Assembly: GCA_009782615.1 (NCBI GenBank)
Contig: WRIS01000007.1
Coordinates: 1-64,000, forward strand
Reading direction: 5' to 3'
Origin: Eggerthellaceae bacterium
Lineage (GTDB): Bacteria; Actinomycetota; Coriobacteriia; Coriobacteriales; Eggerthellaceae
DNA length: 64,000 bases
Every line of letters begins with the position of its first letter. Position 1 is the first letter of the stretch. The translations under genes were made by a program, and so were the position numbers. Positions 1 to 8,581 of this stretch are shown piece after piece. Below the pieces are notes generated by a model. It worked only from the letters and a program-made list of their open reading frames with translations. It was not told where the DNA came from and did no database searches.

Positions 1-2856
1 ACCCTCAACCGTAACGTTTGAGCCTACTTGATATTGTTTTTCGGTAGGCAGCGAGCTATGGGTTGCCGGAGCTTCAGAGTCAGTGTCGAGTGCATAAGTA
101 ACTTTGTAGGTGTTAAGGGTCGTAAAGCGATAGGTATACGTTGCATTTGCAGTAACGGCAACGCTGTCATCGGGAGCAGGAGCATCCCAAGCACCACTGT
201 TTTGGGTATAGCCCGCATCAGCAACAGGAGTGGGGATTTCTGCAAGCTTGTTTCCATGAGTGACCGTCTCGGTGATGGTGGTCGAGTTATTTTCATCCCA
301 GGTACCGTTTACGATGTCGTAGGTAATGGTGTATTCATTGGGTGCAAAATTAGCCGTAAACTCTGCATCTTTGCGCAAATCGGGGTCAGGAACGAACGTT
401 TCAGTTACGCCTACCTCAACACCGTCCTCGTCAGTCCAATTAACGAACTTATAGCCTGGCTTTGGAGTAGCGGTTGAGCCAGTTGCGGCGGTGAGTACTT
501 GATTGGTCTCTGAGCCTGGGTCAACGCTTCCCCAATCCTCATCATCAGCACGGTAGGTAATGGTGTATTCTTGGTCTTTGTCTATATCGAAGTGAGCCGT
601 AAACGTGGCATCCGAGCGCAAGGTGGCATCTGGAGTGAAAGCCTTATCCTCACTCACCGTATCACCGTCTTCGTCAGTCCATTTAACGAACTTATAGCCC
701 GTCTCAGGAATGGCAGTTGAGCCAGTTGCGGCGGTGAGTACTTGATTGGTCTCTGATGTGGGAGCAACGCTTCCCATGGCTGGATCATCGGCCTCGTATT
801 TGATGGTGTAGGTTTGGTCATTGTCTATAGCAAAGATAGCCGTATAGGTTACTTCTTGATAGAGATGGCCATTTTTAACGGGCACGATGGTCTCATCATC
901 AAGAGGCGTAATATCGTCGGGAAGCGTGCTTTCCCAGTGCGAGAAGGTGTACCCAGGATTAGCTATCGCCGTTGAACCTTCCGGTTTCCCAGAATAGGGG
1001 TGAACTTTTTCGCTATCCAACGACACTGTGCCATTTCCGTCTGTTGTATAGCTAATGGGTATGTCTGGGTCTGCTTCCCACTGCGCTGTAAAAGTTACGC
1101 CACCCGTCACGGTACGGGGAAGAGAAGTGCCATCTGGATAAAATATACCTCCATCATCGAGCCAGCCAGTAAAGGTATACTCTGGCACCGATGGAACCCG
1201 GTAGTTATCAGGAGGCGCTGGCATGGGCTCACCGGAAACAAGATATACTACCACTGTCGAAGGAAAGCTACCCCATGTTCCAGGCTCAAATCTCACAGGA
1301 TAAGCAGTAATTACCCCTTCTGCGCCTATTATATTATTCCCTTTAATTGTTACAACAATTTCATAGCCTCCACCATAAAAAGTAAAAGTTTCTGTTCCCG
1401 ATGGACCGTTAAGACCCAATGCTGCGTCAATAGTATGCCCCTCTTTGTCCTTCACGAGAACAAAGAACTGCCCATCTCCGGGACCGCCTTTGTTTGTCGT
1501 TCTGCCGATAACAATCGTATAGTCACCATCAGGAAAACTCGCTTGCCCACTTTCATTCAGAACCCACATGGCAGTAAGCGTTAAATTCCCTGTTGTGCCT
1601 CCTGGAACACTAAAACCAACACCTTCCCAACCAATAAATTCATAGTTGTTTCGGGTTGGCGGGTAGAACCAGATAGGAGTGTCTTCAATCGTATACGTTT
1701 TCGGATTACTTGGATGATTTGTTCCTCCATTGGGATTATATGTTATAAGGTAGGTGATGAGATCGTATTGTGCTGTTACATAAAGATCTGAGGAAACGTT
1801 AGTGAAGTCCGTATCCCACCCGATGAAAGTGTATCCATCTCTACTTCCAGAATATGAAGGAGCGATTGCGTCATCACCCGGTTCAACTTCCTGTATGTCA
1901 AGAAGATTACCATTCCAGTCAACAAATATTACCGCATAGACAGGCGTCCACTGTGCCGTAAACTCAAGGTCGCTTTCGACGGGTGTATCAAGGGTGATTG
2001 CCGGATCCCACCCGGTGAACTTCCAGCCTTCTTTTGCCTTTGGAGCGTCATCGCTAACGCCTTCAATATCGCCTAAGAGGGTGCCTTCTTCTATATCAAG
2101 ATAAACTCTGTCCGAGTCGTCGCTTCCTTCGCCAGTGTAGAATGTTACGGTATAGGTATCGCCTTCTGCCAGAGGCATGATTTCGATGTCGAGGGGTTCA
2201 AAGCCCCAGACGGCATAAAGGAAGGTCTCCTCATAAATCTCGAAGGTGGTAACACCAGCTTCAGAATAGCTTGCAACGGCTTCATCGCCATAAACATAAG
2301 GGTCAGTATCCCAGCCGAGGAACCAGAATCCTTCGGCTTCAGGAATGGGGTCAAACAAAACGGTGACGGTATCTCCTGGGGAATAGAAGTTATCGTCAGT
2401 TGGAGCAGGCAACGCTGGCCACCAGTTACTATCATAGATTACACGCAGGGTGCCTTCTTCTGCGGCATCTTCGCCCTCGGAGGTAGCAACAGGTGCGCCC
2501 AAAAGCACCTCGTCGAGTTCTTCGACAAGAGCGCCTTCGTCATCAAGCCCGTCAACAAGCGCTTCCGCTTCTTCAAAAGCTGGCTCAACTACGTCAACCA
2601 CTTCGGGCTCAGGCGCTGCAGGCTCAGGCGCTGCAGGCTCAGGCACTGCAGGTTCTTCAATTACCTCAGAAACTGCAGGCTCTAGAGGAGCTTCCCCCAT
2701 AACCCCAGCCACTTCTTCAGCAAATGCCATCAAAGCTGCAGGTGAAATCATCATGGTTGCCATGACGCAAGCAAGAAACACCGGCAGGAGCTTCTCGTGT
2801 ACATAGGCAAATCGATGCACCTTTTTATGCAAGCCTTTGGATTGAGTAGTATTCAT
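1..2856 (-). CDS. Large repeat-rich surface protein (InlB/Flg_new-type repeats), C-terminus outside window
   Basis: An open frame of 952 codons without a stop runs from the ATG at 2856 to the left edge, so the C-terminus and any sorting signal are missing. The start is fixed by a strong Shine-Dalgarno sequence (AAAGGTGG, 2863-2870). Residues 1-44 form a long signal peptide with a basic N-region and hydrophobic core ending near MAFAEE. A Glu/Pro/Ala-rich segment follows (repeated APEP). From about residue 140 there are many repeats with the pattern YTVTF..G...GW.....F.A.W or Y.I.Y...G, typical of InlB B-repeat/Flg_new beta-grasp modules of cell-wall proteins. The role is inferred to be adhesion or interaction at the cell surface; no ligand can be deduced. 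It stands alone, about 34 kb from the pilus locus. Confidence 0.85.
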   Translation of the reverse strand, partial: MNTTQSKGLHKKVHRFAYVHEKLLPVFLACVMATMMISPAALMAFAEEVAGVMGEAPLEPAVSEVIEEPAVPEPAAPEPAAPEPEVVDVVEPAFEEAEALVDGLDDEGALVEELDEVLLGAPVATSEGEDAAEEGTLRVIYDSNWWPALPAPTDDNFYSPGDTVTVLFDPIPEAEGFWFLGWDTDPYVYGDEAVASYSEAGVTTFEIYEETFLYAVWGFEPLDIEIMPLAEGDTYTVTFYTGEGSDDSDRVYLDIEEGTLLGDIEGVSDDAPKAKEGWKFTGWDPAITLDTPVESDLEFTAQWTPVYAVIFVDWNGNLLDIQEVEPGDDAIAPSYSGSRDGYTFIGWDTDFTNVSSDLYVTAQYDLITYLITYNPNGGTNHPSNPKTYTIEDTPIWFYPPTRNNYEFIGWEGVGFSVPGGTTGNLTLTAMWVLNESGQASFPDGDYTIVIGRTTNKGGPGDGQFFVLVKDKEGHTIDAALGLNGPSGTETFTFYGGGYEIVVTIKGNNIIGAEGVITAYPVRFEPGTWGSFPSTVVVYLVSGEPMPAPPDNYRVPSVPEYTFTGWLDDGGIFYPDGTSLPRTVTGGVTFTAQWEADPDIPISYTTDGNGTVSLDSEKVHPYSGKPEGSTAIANPGYTFSHWESTLPDDITPLDDETIVPVKNGHLYQEVTYTAIFAIDNDQTYTIKYEADDPAMGSVAPTSETNQVLTAATGSTAIPETGYKFVKWTDEDGDTVSEDKAFTPDATLRSDATFTAHFDIDKDQEYTITYRADDEDWGSVDPGSETNQVLTAATGSTATPKPGYKFVNWTDEDGVEVGVTETFVPDPDLRKDAEFTANFAPNEYTITYDIVNGTWDENNSTTITETVTHGNKLAEIPTPVADAGYTQNSGAWDAPAPDDSVAVTANATYTYRFTTLNTYKVTYALDTDSEAPATHSSLPTEKQYQVGSNVTVEG
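473..756 (-). repeat. 243-bp period direct repeat inside the surface protein gene
   Basis: A 41-bp identical stretch occurs at 473-513 and 716-756, offset by exactly 81 codons. It lies in two consecutive modules that both contain SETNQVLTAATGSTA and the phrase WTDEDG. The near-identity at the DNA level indicates recent duplication or gene conversion of a whole repeat module. Confidence 0.85.
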
Positions 2857-3123
2857 TTTTTGCCACCTTTAGTTCTCTCGCATATATCGACCAACCGCGG
2901 TCGACCTTCCCCTTCGGCTTGTGCTACCGACACAAACCGACTAACCCTACCTGTACTTAAAAGATGGATTGGTGAGATACCTTGACTGCCCTGTTAGAGA
3001 TGATAGAAAACAAAAACGGGGCGCAAGGCAGACCACGCTGCCATCACTACCCCGAAGACACTAAAAGCGGGTCACCCTGTCCGCTTTTAGTAAATTTTCC
3101 TATTAAGCATATTATCTTAGAAA

Positions 3124-3134
3124 CCCCCCCCCCC
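3124..3134. repeat. Homopolymeric C11 tract
   Basis: Eleven consecutive C on the + strand lie about 270 bp upstream of the surface protein start and 160 bp upstream of ogt. Tracts of this length are prone to slipped-strand length change. Whether this one affects expression is unknown. Confidence 0.8.
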
Positions 3135-3254
3135 AGCAACAGGGGAAATCCCTAATTTCTACGCTTTGTAGTCCCTTTTGGTTGTTCTTCACATTTTTAC
3201 CATATTTCCTACCTTCTTACTGGGTTTTTGCAGGGTTTTCAGATGCCTGAGAGA

Positions 3255-3263
3255 TGATAAAAT
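3255..3263 (+). promoter_or_regulatory. Extended -10 promoter candidate for ogt
   Basis: The sequence TGATAAAAT (TGn plus TAAAAT) lies 34 bp upstream of the ogt ATG. No convincing -35 hexamer was seen, which is acceptable for an extended -10 promoter. Confidence 0.4.
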
Positions 3264-3296
3264 GCTCTTGCAAATCGATTCGACGGGAGTTATGCC

Positions 3297-3959
3297 ATGC
3301 ACGATATCGCGCAACCGAAGGAACAGGACACACAGATGAGCACGCGGCGCGGCGAACAGCCACCCGCGAGACGCAGCGGACAACAAAACACACAGCAAGA
3401 TACGCAGCAAGACATACACTATGTCAAAACCTTTCCTTCGCCCGTTGGCGATTTGACTTTTGTAAGCGACGGCGAACACCTCACGGGACTCTACCTGGAA
3501 AATCAGCGCTACTTCATGGAAAACGTTGTGGGCGAGCTCAAAAGTCCCCAATCAAGCAGAGAAACTTTCAACCTCGTTATCTTTTCTGACACGCAAAGAT
3601 GGTTGAAGCTTTATTTTGAGGGCAAGAATCCTGGGATGCTCCCTCCTATCAAGATGAACGGTACGCCCTTTCGCCAGCGGGTATGGGAATTGCTTTTAGA
3701 AATTCCCTACGGTGAACTGGTGACCTATGGGGAACTTGCGGCAAAACTAGCAGCAGAAAAAGGGGTGGAAAAGATGTCGTCACGGGCAGTTGGTGGAGCG
3801 GTTGGACACAATCCCATTTCTATTTTGGTGCCATGCCATCGCGTCATCGGGGCGAATAATAACCTGACTGGGTACGGCGGAGGCATCGACCGCAAGATAC
3901 AGTTGCTTGAACTTGAGGGTGTCGATGTGAGCGGGCTGAAGGTCCCTAACCCTTCTTAA
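3297..3959 (+). CDS. ogt: Methylated-DNA--protein-cysteine methyltransferase
   Basis: This 220-residue protein matches the Ogt/Ada C-terminal suicide methyltransferase family, which transfers alkyl groups from O6-alkylguanine to its own cysteine. The acceptor motif PCHRVIG is intact near residue 179, followed by the conserved NNNLTGYGGG loop and a helical end. The middle has the family phrase GTPFRQRVWELLLEIPYGE. The N-terminal 45 residues are Gln/Arg/Thr-rich and not conserved. The start at 3297 has a GGGAG Shine-Dalgarno 7 nt upstream. The gene is transcribed towards the EAL gene and the two coding ends overlap by 14 bp, so no terminator fits between them. Confidence 0.93.
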   Translation: MHDIAQPKEQDTQMSTRRGEQPPARRSGQQNTQQDTQQDIHYVKTFPSPVGDLTFVSDGEHLTGLYLENQRYFMENVVGELKSPQSSRETFNLVIFSDTQRWLKLYFEGKNPGMLPPIKMNGTPFRQRVWELLLEIPYGELVTYGELAAKLAAEKGVEKMSSRAVGGAVGHNPISILVPCHRVIGANNNLTGYGGGIDRKIQLLELEGVDVSGLKVPNPS

Positions 3960-6900
3960 CTACATGGCCGTAGTACCAGCGTTTCCCATTTCTATCAGCC
4001 ACGATACATAATTCGGTGTGCACGAAAACCAGTTCCCCACCTGCTGTTTCTACACGATACTCCAAGCTTTTCGTTGCACCAACACTCCCGCTGGTCGCCA
4101 AAGCGCTGCGCACCTGTTGGCGATCGTGTTCATATACCACTTCAAAAAACCTGTTGTGGAAATGCTTTTGAAATTCTTCGCGCGTATACCCGAACATATC
4201 GGCAAAGCCTTCACTGATGAAATCAAAACTATCGTCCCCATCATCAGCGGCAAGGCGGAAAAAGCCGCCACTCATCAAAGTCTCAAAACCCTTGAAGCGG
4301 TCCTCTTCTTCGGCAATCTTTTCCTGAGAAAGGTAAGAATCAGTCACGTCTTCGATGACCGAAAAAATCAAATGCCTCTGGTCGCGGGTCGCAATATAGC
4401 GATTCACACCGCGCACCCAACGCGTTTCGCCGTCGTCGCGCATCGGGCGCATATAGGCAATCGAGGACCCGTTTTCAACCGCATCCTTAAAACATTGAAC
4501 AAAGGCCTCCCTGTCTTCGGGTTCGCAAATACTCATCATACGCGTACGGTAGAAATCACAACGAACGCGCGCTATGCCGATTTCAACGAAGAACTGGTCG
4601 TTGAGCAGAAGGGCTTGTAAATCTTGCCCGTCAAATTCCAAAAGACAACCGCCGCCGATACAGTTGGTGAACAAAAAAGAAGTGGCGCCATCGGTGCTCA
4701 AAAATTCGGTTGCCCGCAAGGCATCGCCGCGATTATCGGCAAGCTTCATTTTGCCGCTGGGCGTATGGGTCAAGAATTTCTTGAAATCCTCAAACGACAT
4801 GGGCTCGGCGAAATAGTAGCCCTGCATCATGTAACAACCTAGGCTTTTCAGATATTCTGCCTGTTCGCGGGTTTCAACGCCTTCGGCAATAACAGGCAGA
4901 CTGATTCCGTGCGCCATATGCACAACCGAACCCAAAATGCTGCCGCCGCGTTCGTTGTTAAAACCACCCACCACATAATCGCTCATCGCCAAGAACTTCA
5001 TATCTAACTTGAGCACATCAACTGGCACTTCTTTAAGGATATTGAGCGACGAATACCCGCTACCAAAATCGTCCATCTCAACCGCAAAACCGCACTCGCG
5101 CAATTCTTCAACCACCGCAATCAGCTGGTCAGAATCTTCGGTGTAGGCACTTTCGGTAATCTCAAGGTTCAGCAATTCTTGGGGAATGTCATATTTTTTG
5201 ACCAGGCTCAAGATTCTCTCCGACAAATCTGAGCGGTACAAATCGACGCGCGAAATGTTCACCGACAGCGGCACAGCCGTAAGCTTTTCCTGATTATCAA
5301 GCATATAGCGAAGATACTTACAGGCCTCTTCCCATACGAAGAAATCAAGTTCGCTGATGAGACCTGCTTTTTCGAGAAGCGGGATGAACTCCGTGGGCGA
5401 CAGCCTGCCCAGCGTCGGATGATTCCAACGAATGAGCGCTTCAGCTCCAACAATTTCTTGCGTGGTGAAGTTGATTTGAGGCTGCAGATAGACAAAGAAC
5501 TCCCTTTTTCGCAAGCCATCTTCAAGGTGCTGGCTAATCGTGAGTTCGCGAACTTGTTGTTCCCTCATGGAATTGTCGAAAATAGACATTTGCTTACCCG
5601 AAAGGGGCTTGACGTTTTTTTGTGCGATGTTCGCCAAATTGAGCATCTTGTTGATATCGGGCGCTTTCATGTCCTCTTCATCAAGCAGGTAGATGCCAGC
5701 AACCATTTCGGGCTTGAAGTTTTTGTCCTGAAGTTCGGGAAATGACCCGAGCAAGTCGTTTCTTTTCTTGAAGCGATGATGAAGGTCGGCGCTGTCGTCG
5801 TAATAGCACAAAACCGTAAAGGTATCAGCCGAAATGCGACAAAATGTTTCGCCTGGACGCGCGTCGTTGGCAAGGGATGCCGACCAATACTGCAAAAATC
5901 GGTCGCCGACTTCAAAACCGAACATATCGTTGACGTACTTGAAGCGCCGTATGTCGCAATACCACAGCGAATATTTCTTGTCGGGGTTTTCCTTGATGCA
6001 CTTCTTTGCGATGTATTTGAAGCCGTCAAAATTCAGTTCGTCGGTCAACGAATCGCGGAAACGCAGCGTTTCCATGTGTTCCTGAAGTTCAACCTGGCGC
6101 AAAGCGTGGGCAAGGGATGTGGCTATCATGTCGATAAGAAAACCTTGACCGCGATTCCTGGCGGTGTTGTTGATGCAGATAATCCCTTTGAGTTCATTGC
6201 CCACAAAAATAGGGGTGAGCTGGGTTGATGTGATACCCGAAGCGGCAAAATGTTCCTTAAGGACGGGCGGAATCCTTTCGTCGGTAGCGTCGGAAACAAG
6301 CACGTGAACGCCACTCTTCATAAGGGTTTTCCATTCCTGAAGGGCTTCACTGGTGGGAGCAGCGAACATAGGAGGAATACGGTAGCCCCCTTCAGAAGAC
6401 CAGCCTGCCGTATAGATAGCCGAACTGTAAAGCGCAATGAAAGCACTGCTCGCTTGAAAGAAGTTCCCCATGTTCTCAATTATCATCTTTGCTGCATTGT
6501 TCAAGGATATTTCACCCGATAGCGCACCCATGCATTCAGACCACAGGCTCATGCCCTCAATGGTTTCGGTAAGCAGTTTTGATTTGCGCGCATCGTCGGT
6601 GACGTCTTGGGCAACATCCATGCGAATGAAGCGGTTGTCCACTTTCACCATCTTGGTTCTATGCAGATAGTTCCTGTTCAGCTTTGCGTTATAGGCTTGC
6701 CACACGTGATAGCGGTCACTGTGCAGGGGCTTGTCGGGGCAAAACGAACACGGCTCCTTACGGTCTTGCATCAGTTCATAGCAAGTTTTCCCCTGATAGC
6801 CGTCGCCGAAAAGGGCGGCAGCACTCCCCTTGTCAGACGTGGAAATCTCGAGAATTTCCCGCGTTGCAATATCGGAAAAGCAAATGTAGTCAGTTTCATT

Positions 6901-7377
6901 GTCGAGGTTGTATGATTCGCTGTCATAAATGGCAAAGACCGTAGTGATTTTAGAAACCGCCTTTTCCAGGTCGGTCATAGGACCGTCTTTGCTTTTCAGA
7001 GTTGGTGAAAACGTAAAGCCCACGTCAAGGTCGGCAATGCTTATCTTGCAACCCATAAGACCCGCGCCGCAATAGAAACAATCCAGCTTAAGGTGCCTGT
7101 CGCGCGCCGTCGAATAATCATACACGGTGCGCGGCTGGCCGTTTATCAGCAACTCTTGATAAATGTCGAGCAGTTTCCCATCAAGATTGCGCCCGACTTC
7201 GTGAAGTGTTTTGCCCATCATTTCTTCGGGAGTTGCGTCCCACAGCTTTGCTGCCGCTGCGTTTGCGTAATAAATTACCAAATCGATTGGTATTTCGTGT
7301 TCAATGATGGCTTTTAGCAACACGGTAGAAGTTGTACTGTCGTCAAAGGTAGCGCGAATTGTTGAATAATCAGTCAT
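3946..7377 (-). CDS. PAS-PAS-GAF-GGDEF(degenerate)-EAL-PAS-PAS signalling protein, probable c-di-GMP phosphodiesterase
   Basis: This 1143-residue soluble protein has no membrane segment. In order it shows a PAS-like domain (about 15-125), a second PAS-like domain with a CSFC cysteine pair (about 165-265), a GAF-like domain (about 290-430), a GGDEF domain (about 440-600), an EAL domain (about 615-880), and two C-terminal PAS domains (about 905-1025 and 1040-1143). The GGDEF signature is replaced by SADTF near residue 518, so cyclase activity is unlikely. The EAL domain keeps EALIRW, LEITES, DDFGSGYSSL, AEGVET and the QGYYFAEP end, so hydrolysis of c-di-GMP is likely. The ATG at 7377 is chosen over a GTG at 7386 because GAGGTAGG lies at proper spacing only for the ATG. 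PAS domains placed after the EAL are unusual. Confidence 0.9.
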   Translation of the reverse strand: MTDYSTIRATFDDSTTSTVLLKAIIEHEIPIDLVIYYANAAAAKLWDATPEEMMGKTLHEVGRNLDGKLLDIYQELLINGQPRTVYDYSTARDRHLKLDCFYCGAGLMGCKISIADLDVGFTFSPTLKSKDGPMTDLEKAVSKITTVFAIYDSESYNLDNETDYICFSDIATREILEISTSDKGSAAALFGDGYQGKTCYELMQDRKEPCSFCPDKPLHSDRYHVWQAYNAKLNRNYLHRTKMVKVDNRFIRMDVAQDVTDDARKSKLLTETIEGMSLWSECMGALSGEISLNNAAKMIIENMGNFFQASSAFIALYSSAIYTAGWSSEGGYRIPPMFAAPTSEALQEWKTLMKSGVHVLVSDATDERIPPVLKEHFAASGITSTQLTPIFVGNELKGIICINNTARNRGQGFLIDMIATSLAHALRQVELQEHMETLRFRDSLTDELNFDGFKYIAKKCIKENPDKKYSLWYCDIRRFKYVNDMFGFEVGDRFLQYWSASLANDARPGETFCRISADTFTVLCYYDDSADLHHRFKKRNDLLGSFPELQDKNFKPEMVAGIYLLDEEDMKAPDINKMLNLANIAQKNVKPLSGKQMSIFDNSMREQQVRELTISQHLEDGLRKREFFVYLQPQINFTTQEIVGAEALIRWNHPTLGRLSPTEFIPLLEKAGLISELDFFVWEEACKYLRYMLDNQEKLTAVPLSVNISRVDLYRSDLSERILSLVKKYDIPQELLNLEITESAYTEDSDQLIAVVEELRECGFAVEMDDFGSGYSSLNILKEVPVDVLKLDMKFLAMSDYVVGGFNNERGGSILGSVVHMAHGISLPVIAEGVETREQAEYLKSLGCYMMQGYYFAEPMSFEDFKKFLTHTPSGKMKLADNRGDALRATEFLSTDGATSFLFTNCIGGGCLLEFDGQDLQALLLNDQFFVEIGIARVRCDFYRTRMMSICEPEDREAFVQCFKDAVENGSSIAYMRPMRDDGETRWVRGVNRYIATRDQRHLIFSVIEDVTDSYLSQEKIAEEEDRFKGFETLMSGGFFRLAADDGDDSFDFISEGFADMFGYTREEFQKHFHNRFFEVVYEHDRQQVRSALATSGSVGATKSLEYRVETAGGELVFVHTELCIVADRNGKRWYYGHVVKKG

Positions 7378-7423
7378 TCGGCACACCTACCTCATTGTCG
7401 AAGTGCTTGTATCTGTCCCACCT

Positions 7424-7520
7424 CAATAGTTGAACCTCAATGTCTAAACCTTAGTGCCCCACCGTGATGCCTGAATCTTGATGGCCGAACCTCAGCACAT
7501 GAACCTTAGCGCCCCAACCC
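7424..7520. repeat. Degenerate 14-bp tandem repeat upstream of the EAL gene
   Basis: Seven consecutive units of about 14 bp (one of 13) end in variants of GAACCT, for example CAATAGTTGAACCT and CAGCACATGAACCT. They lie just upstream of the EAL gene and code for nothing recognisable. Confidence 0.65.
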
Positions 7521-7717
7521 CAAGATTTTTCATGGCTTCAGTATCTCATAAAACAGGCTGCTCGTTGGCAGACTCTTGCTGAAACCGCCAAGATTCTACG
7601 GAAGAATATGCCTTATGGATATGCATTTTTTTGCATTTGAGTGTTGTTTTATAGATTTAGTTGCACTACTGATAACTATTCCTAATTTAGAACAATTTCA
7701 AACAATTTCAAGAAATC

Positions 7718-7805
7718 TTCAGCCCTTCAGAACTTCAGCACTTCAGCACTTCAGCCCTTCAGAACTTCAGCACTTTAGAACTTCAGCGCTTCAAGGCTTC
7801 AGAGC
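7718..7805. repeat. 8-bp tandem repeat (TTCAGNNC)x11 at the 3' end of the HAD gene
   Basis: Eleven units of the pattern TTCAGNNC (TTCAGCCC, TTCAGAAC, TTCAGCAC and variants) run without interruption and end across the stop codon of the HAD phosphatase gene at 7799-7801. The period is not a multiple of three. The repeat is preceded by two copies of AACAATTTCA. Confidence 0.8.
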
Positions 7806-8455
7806 TTCGCCAAAACCTTGGTCAATTCTGAAATATGCGCACAAACATAGGCAGGTTTTTGGGCAAGCAAGATTTTCTTTGCAAACATGCCCCACAGTGC
7901 TGCAACTGTTGTTACTTCGGCGGCATTACCTGCCTGTATGTCGTAGGGACTATCCCCTACATAGAGGCACGCACGCGGGTCGACCTGAAGCGTTTCGGCA
8001 GCAAAAAGAATCGGACCAGGGTCTGGTTTGTGCAAAGGATAATCATCATTGCCGATAACGCATTGCATAAACGTATCCAGCCCGAACAAAGTCAAGCCCC
8101 GCATAGCAGGTTCATGACGCTTTGAGGTAACGACTCCTAAGGCGTAGCCTGCATCGCGCAAACTTGTAAGCATTTCATGGGTGCCGTCAAAGGGTTTTGC
8201 CTTTTCATCGTGGATGACATCGTTGTATTCGCGATAAGTTTCCAGCAACGCTTCATAGATTGCTTCGTCCCCGTCGCAGAAATCCCGCATTTGTACAGCA
8301 AGGGGTTGTCCGACCTTTTGCATCAGCTGTTTGTCGGGAAATTCCTTGTTAAGAATCGTGCGCATGGTATAGCGCATCGAAGTCAAAATGAGGTCGTGCG
8401 TGTCGATAAGGGTACCGTCTAGGTCAAAAAGTACCGCAGTGATAGGTTTTGTCAC
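7799..8455 (-). CDS. HAD-superfamily phosphatase (phosphoglycolate phosphatase/PpaX-like)
   Basis: This 218-residue protein has HAD motif I as FDLDGTLIDT near the N-terminus, motif II in VVTSK, motif III lysine in HKPDPGP, and motif IV as VGDSPYDIQAG. The helical cap sits between motifs I and II, as in Gph and PpaX. It should hydrolyse a small phosphate ester or pyrophosphate in the cytoplasm; the exact substrate cannot be read from sequence. The GTG at 8455 is chosen because AAAGGATG lies directly upstream; the frame is open further upstream through a repeat element without family similarity. The final codons merge into the 8-bp tandem repeat. Confidence 0.88.
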   Translation of the reverse strand: MTKPITAVLFDLDGTLIDTHDLILTSMRYTMRTILNKEFPDKQLMQKVGQPLAVQMRDFCDGDEAIYEALLETYREYNDVIHDEKAKPFDGTHEMLTSLRDAGYALGVVTSKRHEPAMRGLTLFGLDTFMQCVIGNDDYPLHKPDPGPILFAAETLQVDPRACLYVGDSPYDIQAGNAAEVTTVAALWGMFAKKILLAQKPAYVCAHISELTKVLAKL

Positions 8456-8565
8456 GTATTCATCCTTTAAGTTCGCTGGGGTTCGGGTTGCTACTTTACC
8501 ATAGTTGCCTGGATTGCCGCGCCGCTGCGCGGCTCGCAATGACGAGGGGTGATAGGTTTTGTCAC
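8439..8565. repeat. 17-bp direct repeats flanking a 93-bp segment at the start of the HAD gene
   Basis: GTGATAGGTTTTGTCAC occurs exactly at 8439-8455 and at 8549-8565. The left copy encodes the first codons of the HAD protein in reverse complement (GTG ACA AAA CCT). The segment between them carries a REP-like hairpin, an extended -10 box (TGGTAAAGT, 8493-8501, minus strand) and the ribosome binding site now used. This is the footprint expected of an insertion with target duplication or of a local duplication. Confidence 0.75.
8511..8547. repeat. REP-like palindromic element
   Basis: The sequence has a GC-rich hairpin (GCCGCG...CGCGGC) inside outer arms ATTGC/GCAAT and ends GCAATGACGAGG. It resembles the widespread small repeats with cores like GTCATTGCGAGG and the elements near 36.96, 39.10 and 39.17 kb in this window. 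Confidence 0.55.
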
Positions 8566-8581
8566 AGGCTTTTCCTTGTCC

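Larger units (their letters stand above)
2857..3296. other. Divergent intergenic region between surface protein and ogt, with a hairpin and a C11 tract
   Basis: There is no credible gene in this 440-bp gap. It holds a perfect 10-bp inverted repeat CTAAAAGCGG / CCGCTTTTAG (3061-3070 and 3081-3090) without an adjacent T-run, so it looks more like a regulatory or processing hairpin than a terminator. It also holds a run of eleven C (3124-3134). Promoters for both flanking genes must lie here. Confidence 0.6.

Noticed and set aside
28-477. 149-codon open frame on the + strand
   Set aside because: It is antisense to the repeat-rich surface protein, whose minus-strand frame is open for 952 codons with signal peptide and repeated motifs.
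1000-1584. 194-codon open frame on the + strand
   Set aside because: It is a shadow of the surface protein; composition (many Arg, Cys, Tyr) and lack of a ribosome site do not support coding.
3946-7377. Active diguanylate cyclase
   Set aside because: The GGDEF signature is SADTF, which lacks the catalytic residues.
7718-7805. Possible CRISPR array
   Set aside because: The units are 8 bp and contiguous without spacers, and no cas genes occur in the window.
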